Below, one piece after another: positions 54,770-64,000 of a DNA stretch of 64,000 bases. The translations under genes and the position numbers were made by a program. Under the pieces are notes generated by a model. It ran no database searches. It worked only from the letters and a program-made list of their open reading frames with translations, and was not told the origin of the DNA. The DNA is from Rutpela maculata (taxonomy: Eukaryota; Arthropoda; Insecta; Coleoptera; Cerambycidae), in contig OW386285.2 in assembly GCA_936432065.2 (NCBI GenBank), positions 170,078,425-170,142,424 of the forward strand, written 5' to 3'. Positions within the stretch are counted from its first letter, which is position 1, and each line of letters starts with the position of its first letter.

Positions 54770-56255
54770 GAGTTATTGATTTATTGTTGTTTTATGCTTA
54801 TAGATAGATTCATTCATTAATTTTACATACAAAGGTAAAACTTATCAAACTAGTCAAAATAGTACATTACACATACATATACATACTCAATACACTCACT
54901 CGTACATAGACATTATCAAATACACTTAGACAATCTAACACTCAACATACATGCAAAACGAAATAGTCAATGACCTAGGTAAAGTAGTATTACTATGAGA
55001 AGATGCCAGCAAAAAATATGCGCAGAAACGAGTTTGTGCGCTCCATCATTCTAAGCCAATGAGAAAGAATTACGTGACATTCAATGTCAACACCAGTGGC
55101 GGCGGTGCCCTGCAGTAGAACGGCGGCGACGGAAATAATAATAATAAAACAACTTTATTAGGCAAAGTTTAGTAGAACTTACTATTCTTACACTTCTCCT
55201 GAACAAAGGTTACTCGTAACAGTTGGTAAGTTTTAATCTAGTCCATTTTCACAGTTCCTTGACCACGAAACTTTATTGCAATTACACATCCCTATACCCC
55301 AGATAAAGCTATGCCACTGGTAAAAATATTCGCGCATTTTGGCTCCGCTCTGGCATCTTCTCATAGTAATACTAGTCTACTCTTCTACAGAATAAAATGC
55401 CTTACTAACTAGGTGTTCATACAGTTTTTGTTTAAAATGATTAAAATTCTGAATAACACTAACATCACTACAAAGATTTAAAAACCTGTTGAAAGATGTA
55501 ATGCCCTGATAAATATGCGAATTTTGAGAGACACTTAATCTTGAATATGGTTGATATAAATTACTGTTGTTACGTGTATCATATTTATGCACATTGCTTA
55601 TTTTCATAAATGAATTTTCTCTCATTTTTATATTTAATACAACTAAATATATATAGAGAGAAGGCAGAGTTAGAATTGACAAGTTAATAAATATTTGTCT
55701 ACAGGATGTATGAGGATGTGCTCCTACCATACATCTGATAATTTTTTTCTGTATAACAAAGACTTTATGAAAGTGAGCTGAACGTCCCCAAAAAATTAAA
55801 CCATAACTTAAAATAGATTGCACAAGCCCATAATAGGCCAATTTAAGAATGGACAAAGATACTGTAGCTCGCAGCTGTCTTATAATAAAACACATAGTAC
55901 TTAATTTTGAAGAAATATAATCTATATGTTCCTCCCAGGTCATTTTTTGGTCTATTACAACCCCTAAAAATTTTATAGAATTCACTTGTTCAATGCTTTT
56001 ATGGTTCATCTTAATGAGTTGACTAGATTCGCTTTTACCATTCTTTGGTTGAAATACCATAGAAAATGTTTTATTTACGTTTACTCTGATTCCATTATGT
56101 TGGCACCATTGATAAAATTCTAATGCAGATATATTAGATGTTTCAACTGATTGTATTAAATTATTTCCTGTTACTAATTGGTTTGTATCATCTGCATAAA
56201 TTATTGTTTTTTGTGAGGAATTACATGAATATATTATATCGTTAATAAAAATAAT
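54770..56255 (-). pseudogene. CR1-like RT C-terminal relic (E3) with 3' UTR
   Basis: Minus strand reads FIIFINDIIYSC, catalytic IIYADDTNQLV (56060-56255), FYQWCQHNGIRVNVNKTFSM, VNSIKFLGVVIDQKMTWEEH, LAYYGLVQSILSYGLIFWGR, FVIQKKIIRCMVGAHPHTSC, YDTRNNSNLYQPYSRL and HFKQKLYEHLVSKAFYSVEE with a stop at 55377. The frame is open from 56255 to 55377. The upstream side is cut by repeat K2; a LGPLF-encoding remnant lies just beyond it (56965-56979). The 3' UTR (interrupted by a MITE) ends near 54770 with AATAAATCAATAA. Confidence 0.85.
54987..55372. mobile_element. TA-flanked MITE in the 3' UTR of E3
   Basis: Inverted ends GTATTACTATGAGAAGATGC (both), 23 matching bases; TA on both sides (54985-54986, 55373-55374), as in mariner-type MITEs. 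It sits three bases after the E3 stop codon. Not related to family A by sequence. Confidence 0.85.
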
Positions 56256-56964
56256 AAAAAACCGCTGCCCAAGGAATCACTACTTCCACATCCAAGTCAA
56301 TCACAACGAAAAAACTTTGTATGTGGAAATAATTGTTTATGGAACTTTAATAATATAATATTTGGAATCCTCTACCCCAAAAACCCATAAAACGATACCC
56401 CACATCGGTAGTGGGGTGGGGGTGGTGAAAGGGGTGGTAGTGGGGGTGGATGAAGTAAAAAAATATTTTGAGGTTTTTGGTTCTTGTACATACACTGAAT
56501 CACATTTTTTTTCATCCCCTTTAATAAGGGGGGTGGGGGTGGTAATAGAGGTGGCTAATGCTAAAAATTTTTTTGAGACCTTAGCTTCTCTTGTATGTAC
56601 TAAATACCAATTTTATGGACTCTTACCTGCTTTATTTACTCATTTACCCCAAATTTACCCCAATTTACCCCCCCTACCCTTTGTCAGAACAACATGAAAA
56701 TATAATCTAGTTCCAGATCTCGTTAAAGTACATGTGTGTATCAAATTTCAAGTCAATATCTTAAACTGTTCCAGAGTAAACGTGCGCACAAAAAAAGTTA
56801 CAGACAGACAGACAGACAGACCGACAGACAGACCGACAGACAGAAATTTTTTTTTCGCTCAAACTTAAAATCTCGACGTTTCATGACATTTTAAGCCTAT
56901 TTGAACAATAAAAATTTTTGAAAATTTTTTTGTCGTTACTATACTTCCACTGGACGTGGAAGTA
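56256..56964 (-). repeat. Dispersed repeat family K, copy 2
   Basis: Inverse of copy K1: ACCGCTGCCCAAGGAATCAC, TACTTCCACATCCAAG, a GGGGTGG-rich middle, an ACAG microsatellite (56805-56846), AAAATCTCGACGTTTCATGA, and the end TGGACGTGGAAGTA. It splits the RT relic within the PLF/FII motif. Confidence 0.85.
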
Positions 56965-56979
56965 AAATAAAGGACCCAG

Positions 56980-58162
56980 AGTATAAGTGAATGCTTTATC
57001 AAATTAAATACAATGTCGTTTTTTTTTTCATTATGATCATTTTCATTTAAAATGATCCCTGCAGCAGTAAAATACTATGTGGTACAATCTATCCAATTAA
57101 GAATGAAGAATTCCTGAGACCGATTTACACAGCCACACGTCACAGTTTGAACTTGAATGGGTTACTGTTTCCCGATACAAAATCTTTTTGTTATACTATT
57201 ATACTAATACATTTCATATTTCATCATTATTAAGTATACTCTTTCACTACATAACAGAGTGCAGCATGATTTGGTCGTGTTCGACTATCGTCAAAAATAA
57301 TTGGGTCATATGAAAGTGACACGCATGCTCTATAGTGTAGAGGTGTGGCCACATGTCGAGTAAACGAATTTTTGACCATATATCTGGTCACACAATATTT
57401 CAATGGAAAAAAATCGCAGAAAACTTCAGGGGGGGGGGTCAACAATTAAAAATTGAATTGAAAATTGAAAATAACTAAATCAGGATATGAAAAATACACA
57501 GAATGTCAATGAAAAAGAATAGTATTTTAATTTCTTCTCGATATACTTGGTATCTACTTCCAAGGATGAAAAAAGTTTCCCGCTTGCTATAGGTTCTTCT
57601 GCAAATTCTTACACATTTTATTACATAGCCTCGGAAAGAAATCATATTTTCTACATTTATTAAATTTGACCTTCACATTAATACATTTTCTTAGCAAATA
57701 TGTAGTAATAACACAGTAAAAATTTGAGACCAATTCATTATTCAATTTTTAAGTTCTGGCGAGTTTTTAAAAAAATATTTTGGTAGGCAGCCAGTGCCCG
57801 CTGAGTGACTGTTGTAGGGTGACGTAAGTGCGCTCACTCTGTGCTCCCCAGGAATTTCAAGCTATTCGAATTTTGTAATGCCTATAACTTCAATACTACC
57901 ATGTGTAATTAAATAAAATAAAAAATAGTATACTCTTTGGGATCCGGCTTTACTCTTTAGTCCAATCAATGAATGTCCAAAAGGCGATTGTAGAGAATAT
58001 TGTGGAGGGGAGAATTTTTCTCTTCAGGAATGTGTTGGAGGTAGTTAGGAGGTAAACATACTAAAAGTCCTCGCCCCTAGCCCCGCCGGTTCGGGGGGAG
58101 GGGGGTGGAAAGGTTCCTTTTTTCGATTCTTCACTTGGAACTCGGAAACCATGTGTCACACG
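56980..58162. other. No gene recognised
   Basis: Mixed AT-rich and GC-rich (58075-58115, G-rich) sequence. No ORF with a domain. Confidence 0.4.
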
Positions 58163-58895
58163 CTCCGATTAAAGAACTTATATCTAGATACATAACAGGC
58201 TATCTTTTCACTATATACCTTGTTTGCTCCTGACATAGTCACATTATATGTCCATTAAAATGGATAGATGAACATCACATCCCATAGGCAACAATGGCGG
58301 GTATGTGTAGAAGGGAAAATGTACAATATTGTAACTATGTTATGTAATAATTGTTGGTTAACCTCTATGAACATAACCGCGGATTTAAAAAATATAATAG
58401 GTAGAGATGTTTTATTCAAGGGAAATATGTATTGAAAGGATATTATTTATAATACTATTATTACAACTGTAAACTGAACGCCATCATGTTACGACTATGA
58501 CCTACTTACTTATGAAACGACCGATTTTCTTCTTTTCTAAACTGCCTTCTGCAAACGGCACAGCACTTCAACACGTAGCAAGAAATTTTCAGTAAACTGT
58601 GTAAATATGAATAGAGAATATTACTTAGGTATTAAGCAAATCACAACTTAAAATAAAATTACTTTTTCATCACTTTTTGGTCGGAGAGCACGAAAAACAT
58701 TTATTGACATTAATGGCGGACACTGTCAAACTGAGATTATGATAATCAAACTGAACCAATCGTGTAGAAAACAGCCACAAAAAGGCCGATGGGCCAATCA
58801 GAAACTTATGGGAAGAAGTGCCTTAGATTGTGAGTCTTTCAGCAACAAATAAATCAATGCCATTATGTATCTAGATATAAGTTCTTTAATCGGAG
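58163..58895. mobile_element. MITE family F, copy 3 (8-bp TSD, one mismatch)
   Basis: Same inverted ends as copies 1 and 2. The flanks GTCACACG (58155-58162) and GTCACATG (58896-58903) differ at one base. The interior differs from the other two copies in the 58300-58450 segment. Confidence 0.88.
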
Positions 58896-59268
58896 GTCAC
58901 ATGGAAAAAGTAATCTATGCAAAATTAAACATAATTAAATTTCCTACAAGAATGTCTATATGCATTTTCTTCCTATGTGTTATGGTTTACGAGATATTCA
59001 CCAGCGAAAATTGATAATTAATAAAAAAAAAAAAATCAATTATGTACCTTGAATATTTCTATCAAAGCAGTTTACTGGGATCTGCTAATACATCTCAGTC
59101 GCAAAAGAATCTTTATTTCACAATACTCGATGTATTTACTAACCTAATATTTTGTCGAAGTCTATACATTTCCTTAAATATACAGTGTGACTAACTTAAA
59201 ATGAAGATACTTTTATAACTTTTTTATTGTGTTTCTGATTTGAATCAAATTTTACTCAAGTATAGAAC
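58896..59268. other. Spacer before the non-LTR element
   Basis: No gene; AT-rich. Confidence 0.4.
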
Positions 59269-59467
59269 AAATTAAAATCTACTTATGACCAGAAAAACAT
59301 TCAGCTGCTACAAAGGCAAAGCACCCGATCGGCGCCACAAACATACATACACCAAAATTTGATTTAGTCACAGACTGTGGTAGCATTCAAGCAAGTCAGA
59401 CGGATTTATTGAGCTCTATAGTTTTTCAATTGTTTTTCTATAAGTCAACTCTATTTTCAACATTAAA

Positions 59468-60870
59468 ATGGCATCATCTAGTGATGGAAACATTAATGAA
59501 CCCATGGATGAAGATACCAGTGCTGCAGATGCAGAAAGAAAAGGGGAAAAAAGAAAATTCAATGAACAAGAATTATTAGAAAGCATGAGAAGTTTAAATG
59601 AGGATCAGATAAATGAAATAATTGGAACTGCAAAAAAATACAATCAAGATAGTAATGGAAACAAAAACTCTAACCCACAAAAAAGTGATAAAAACTCTAA
59701 TTTAAATTCTACATCTACTAATCTTAATAATATTCAACAAGATAACAATACACAAAAAACCTCACAATTTTCCACAAAGCATAAAAACTATTCCACACAA
59801 ATGAAGGAAATTACAAATAAAAAGTATAATAACCTATTCTACATAAATACAGATCCATCAATAAATAATCGAATCCAATTAGCAGACTTGTGGCAATCTC
59901 TTCGTCCTAATAACAATGATGTTATATTAAAAACTAACTCCTATTAAAAAGTGACACAGCTAAAATGATCCTTACAAATACCTTAAAGACCCTACAAAAG
60001 CATAACAAAATCACAGCATTTTCGGAAACTAATGCATATAATTATTCCAAACCAAGTGTCCACATTCCTATACAATCTTATTCTTGTGTAATTGCTTCGG
60101 TAGAACATGAAATCACAGATATACAAATGGCAGAACACCTTAAAGATTTAAATATAGATCACAGATATTGCAAAAGAATTGTTTCTAGGATGAATAACAA
60201 ATCTACAAATTTCATCAGAATAATCACCAGTGATATTTCATCTTATGAGAAGCTTCTGACGGAGGGGGGCATTTTTTATAAATGTCGACATTATGCCGTT
60301 TATCCAAGTTCTCCTCCACCTCCTGCCCCATTACCATGTAGCAAATGCTTACAGTTTACACATAAAACTGAGGAATGTCAAACTCCAGTGAAATGTAAGA
60401 AATGTAGTGAAAGCCACCCAACAACTCAATGCAAAAGTGAACTATCCCCTAAATGTAATTCTTGTGGTTCGACAGAACATCAGGCATGGTCTTTTAAATG
60501 TCCAAATCGCCCGGTAAGACCAATTGAAGGTATTCCAAATATCCCAGTTAAAACTCTCAACAAAAAATCACATGAAATAACAAATACCAACAAAAAAAGT
60601 TCCAGAATACACTCTCCAATTACCATTCACGATGCCATAATTAATACCTACATCAACAAATTAAACAAACCAAAAAACAGTAACAGAGAGGAAATTACTG
60701 ACAAGTTACGTAAAAGATTTATCAGGGAATACAACATTGAAACATCCGTAACATTTGTCGGGAACAACAGAATTTATATCCTTATGTTTGATATGGAAAC
60801 AGATGACTTTAACTCTCCCACTGAAACTATTCCAGGAAATAATAACAGTCAAATTCATGTCTCAGTTTAA
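59468..60870 (+). pseudogene. Non-LTR ORF1, gag-like protein with three zinc knuckles (one frameshift)
   Basis: Two frames, 59468-59947 (159 residues) and 59965-60870 (301 residues), join if one base was lost near 59940. The first part is Asn/Lys-rich and low complexity. The second has an RRM-like region (ITDIQMAEHLKDLNIDHRYC, then FIRIITSDISSYEKLL), followed by knuckles CSKCLQFTHKTEEC, CKKCSESHPTTQC and CNSCGSTEHQAWSFKC. The protein would bind element RNA and escort it to the nucleus. The ATG at 59468 has no earlier in-frame start. The single frame break could be mutation or a sequencing indel. Confidence 0.85.
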
Positions 60871-63554
60871 TATTTTATACACTAATGTAAATAGCTATAC
60901 TCCAAAAAAATATGTTATAAATAATACTATAGAACAGCATATCAACTGTGCACTATTCGTAGAGAGTAAGACTAACACTGATTCTAACACATCATACCGT
61001 GACTGGAGCATTTTACAGCATAATGGTAACATAGTCAACGCCAACGACAGAGGAGGAAGCCTTGTACAAATACACCCATCTTTCAAAATGGGTAAAGCAA
61101 ATTCACCAAGAATCAATAACCCATTGAATGAAGCACTCCATTTTATGATCCCATTTCAAGAAGATAAGCTGCATATATTTCTTATATACATTCACCCCAC
61201 TTCAAATATTGAGGAAAATATCTTTACAATGGCAACGCGATTTAAATACTCCCTAATTATAGGTGATTTTAACCTCAATCCTACCAAAAGAAATCAGCTA
61301 AATAATTTCCTAAAAAATACTAGTTTTGAAAAGGCACAAACCCCTCCAACGTTCTTGATGCCAAATAATAATGATTCCACCCCTGATCTAGTTTTGTATA
61401 CCAAAAATATTTCTCAAAATTTTAAGAAAATTGATCTAATACCAGACATTGGCGCCGATCATTTATCTATTAAAATAAACTTTGATCTAAATATGCTACC
61501 AATCGCTGAAGAACCCACGATCAAATATAATCTGAATAAATGCGACATTGAAAAAGTTAATGAGAATATGCTTAGATATATAAATTCAATGGAAAACATC
61601 GAGATTGATGCAGACCAAATTTCTAATTTTTCACTCAAACTTAGAGAAGTTATTTTGGAAAACTCTCCCCGATCCTCTAACACATTCTTCACACATCAAC
61701 TGCCTCCTTTCATTATAAAACTAATAAAAACTAAAAGAAAAATGTACAGAGAATATATGCAAAATGGAAATCCTGATATTAAACGAAGAATCAACGAATT
61801 TAATAAGGACATACATAAATTGATTACAGAATATCGTACACATAAATGGTTAGAAGTATGTAAAGAGATAAATAAGCAACAAGGGCGCAACTTTTACCAA
61901 CAGGTCCGCAAGCTAACTAAATATAAAAGCAAATTTAACATCCCCACAATTGTAAATAATGCTGTGGAATATACAACAGATGAAGAAAAAGCCATATTAT
62001 TTTCAGAAAAACTCTCAGAACATTATATGGAAACTCCGCACCCAAGTTACGATGATGTAAACTATATTCGTATCAGGGAGTGGTACGAAAGTTATTTTCA
62101 AAATAATATTAATAATGAAAACATTGAGAACATCGATATCCCTGAAGAAGAATATTTCCAAATTTTATCTCACCAAAAAAACACTGCTCCTGGATATGAC
62201 AATATACCTTCGAATATTATCAAAAAATTAGACTATGAAATACACCTATACATAATCAAATTATACAAATTTTGTTTATTACATCAGTATTTTCCGGTCG
62301 AATGGAAAAAAGGGCATGTTATAGTTATTCCTAAACCTAATACAAACCACACCGATGTTGATAACTATAGACCCATAACATTATTACCTGCACTAGGAAA
62401 ATTACTAGAAAAAGTCATCAAATATAAAGTTCTTGACATCGTGCCAAAATTCCTATATATCAGTTCGGATTTAAAGAAAAATGCTCAACCGTACATCCTT
62501 TGACAATTCTAATCTCCAATGTTCAAACAGCTAAATTAACCAACCAAAAATCTGCCGCCCTGTTCCTTGATATCAAAAAAGCATTTGATAGTGTATGGCA
62601 CCCAGGCTTACTTTTTAAGCTGAAAGAATTAGAAGTTCCATCTATATTATTAAAGAATATTTGGTCTCCAGAAAATTATGGGTAAAAATCAACGACTCCA
62701 TATCAGATGAATTTTCCACTGAACAAGGAGTTCCACAGGGGTCACCACTATCGCCTCTTTTATATAACATCTACTGTTATGACATCGCCTCAAATATAAC
62801 AACGAGCAGAAACTCCTACTTGCTGCAGTATGCTGACGATACAGCTCTTATTGTACATGACAATTCGATTACTAAATGCATGGACCAACTACAAATACTC
62901 TCCAACAATACACAAGCATGGCTAAACAAATGGAGATTACAATCCAACCATACCAAATCTCAACTATTAATCTTTAACCATACTCCTTCCATTTCCTCAC
63001 CAACCTTAACCATCAACAACCATCAAATTCGTCCGGTACCTAATGCCAAATATCTTGGTTTTCAACTAGACAACAAATTAAACTTAAACCTCCATACCAA
63101 AATGATGAAACGAAGATGTATTTCAAGAGCGAAATATTTTAGATTCTTAACCTACAAAAACAAAGGTATAAATCTCCGCACTGCTTCCAAAATTTACACG
63201 ACCATCTGCAGACCCATTCTGGAATATGGTAATACACTATTTCTGAACTGTAGAAATCCCGCGTTAAAAAACATCAAAGTTGCTGAAACTTCATCTCTAC
63301 GAACTATAACCAAAATTCGCCATCCTACTAATCCCATGTATCATCCTTCCAATGCATCTCTCTACGCTAAAACAAAAATTATGCCTATCGATGACAGACT
63401 ACCCAAATTGTCAAGAAAATTTGCTAAGCAACCACATAATTTACAAACTATGGAACCATTGCTTATCAGCAGAAGAGAAAGAGCATCTAGATACAAATTC
63501 CCAGAGCAATCACTCTACGAAATTTTAGTCAGCATGGCTCAAGACAACGACTAA
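60857..63554 (+). pseudogene. Non-LTR ORF2, endonuclease plus reverse transcriptase (two frameshifts)
   Basis: Likely start is the ATG at 60857, 14 bases before the ORF1 stop. Endonuclease: ILYTNVNSYTPKK, FVESKT (catalytic Glu), LIIGDFNLNP, STPDLVLYTKN and GADHLSIKI (to about 61480). RT: KNTAPGYDNIPSNIIKK, YRPITLLPALGKLLEKV, then (frame change near 62455) YQFGFKEKCSTVHPLT, LFLDIKKAFDSVWHPG, (frame change near 62660) GVPQGSPLSPLLYNIY, LLQYADDTALIV catalytic motif, KYLGFQLDNKLNLNLHT and a long thumb to the stop at 63554. No RNase H and no C-terminal Cys/His motif. Would carry out target-primed reverse transcription if intact. Confidence 0.88.
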
Positions 63555-63811
63555 CGAACAATGCTTATACCTCAGTTTTAAATTTAGTATTCACATTTAC
63601 ATTTTTTTTTTTTTTACATATGTATTGTAAATATTTAATGTATTATAAATCACATTTCTCCATTATACTTACATAGGACAGATATACACATATTTTGTAA
63701 AAATTTGTACTGGCTGAAGGACTTAGGTCGATGGCCATTTGGTGTTTTTTTTTTTTTCTTTTTTTTTTTTAACCAATAAAGGACATTTATTATTATTATT
63801 ATTATTATTAT
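63555..63811 (+). terminator. 3' UTR, poly(A) signal and (TTA)n tail
   Basis: T-rich tracts at 63602-63615 and 63747-63770, ACCAATAAAGG at about 63772 (poly(A) signal AATAAA), then (TTA)n at 63787-63811. The CTGGCTGAAGG...GATGGCC block (63709-63740) is shared with the fragment at 27643-27705. Confidence 0.75.
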
Positions 63812-64000
63812 TTGATTTAGTTATTGATGGAGGATTTCTCATCTGGCAAAGGGGATCCTCAGTTTCCGCAATTTGTGGTAGCTAGGTGAAATTGACCTGT
63901 CAATATGATTTTTAATCTTTTTCCGCATATTTTGGTACCGCAGGTAGCTTTGCCTTTATAGCAGGTGAATGATTTTCTGGTCATAAGTAGATCCTAATTT
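63812..64000 (-). repeat. Inverted copy of the element's 5' flank or 5' UTR
   Basis: Read on the minus strand, 64000-63947 matches 59269-59322 with about five differences in 54 bases (both contain ATCTACTTATGACCAGAAAA and AAAGGCAAAGC). Either the 5' end of a second copy in opposite orientation or one arm of a TIR element hosting the retrotransposon. Confidence 0.65.

Larger units (their letters stand above)
59269..63811 (+). mobile_element. Near full-length non-LTR retrotransposon (ORF1, ORF2, 3' tail)
   Basis: Order: putative 5' UTR (from about 59269; exact start unknown), zinc-knuckle ORF1, endonuclease-RT ORF2 (14-base overlap with ORF1), 3' UTR with GGCTGAAGGAC...GATGGCCATTTGG, T-rich tracts, AATAAA and a (TTA)n tail. 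No RNase H. The organisation fits Jockey/I-like elements with TAA-type tails (inference). It carries three apparent frameshifts and is otherwise free of stops. Confidence 0.85.

Noticed and set aside
1..64000. CRISPR arrays, bacterial operons, ribosome binding sites, rRNA genes
   Set aside because: No regular spaced direct repeats, no dense gene packing and no rRNA-like sequence; the window is clearly eukaryotic.

Overview
The window looks like insect nuclear DNA, possibly from a large repeat-rich genome such as a beetle's (the order is a guess). It is AT-rich, has no bacterial-style gene packing, and consists almost entirely of transposable elements (TEs), most decayed and many nested. The one convincing host-gene piece is a single exon at 47476-47667 (+). 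It encodes the WWE domain of an RNF146/Iduna-like poly(ADP-ribose)-directed E3 ubiquitin ligase and has a splice acceptor and donor. No partner exon was recognised, so much of the window may be intron of that gene.

Layout. 1-2300: 5' half of a minus-strand non-LTR retrotransposon (gag-like ORF1 with zinc fingers, then the open start of an endonuclease ORF2). 7070-8341: TTAA-flanked element with long terminal inverted repeats (TIRs) and a protein relic. 8372-9712: endonuclease relic containing three foldback structures. 9.9-18.7 kb: DNA elements and MITEs (mariner-like, piggyBac-like, PIF/Harbinger-like and unclassified), repeatedly nested. 18.9-23.0 kb: three reverse transcriptase (RT) relics, one with an RNase H domain. 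24-33.2 kb: foldback and TIR elements, a dimeric tRNA-like SINE candidate and a split dispersed repeat. 35.1-37.1 kb: two plus-strand RT relics, one split by a MITE.

37.4-46.2 kb is a nested stack. An R1-like RT relic is split by a 7.3-kb block flanked by CTGTTTT. The block carries a 201-bp tandem repeat split by a CR1-like element, which is split by a second CR1-like element, which is split by a 2.5-kb LTR-like insertion flanked by GTAA. 47.4-58.9 kb holds the host exon, a broken mariner-like transposase, second and third copies of the window's MITE families, and another RT relic. 59.3-63.8 kb is the best preserved element: a non-LTR retrotransposon with zinc-knuckle ORF1, endonuclease-RT ORF2, a poly(A) signal and a (TTA)n tail, broken by three apparent frameshifts.

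Nothing here is an operon or a multi-gene pathway. The pieces relate through insertion history: several insertions can be removed on paper to restore the interrupted reading frame or repeat, which gives relative ages. All calls come from reading the sequence and translations by eye; no database search or alignment was run.
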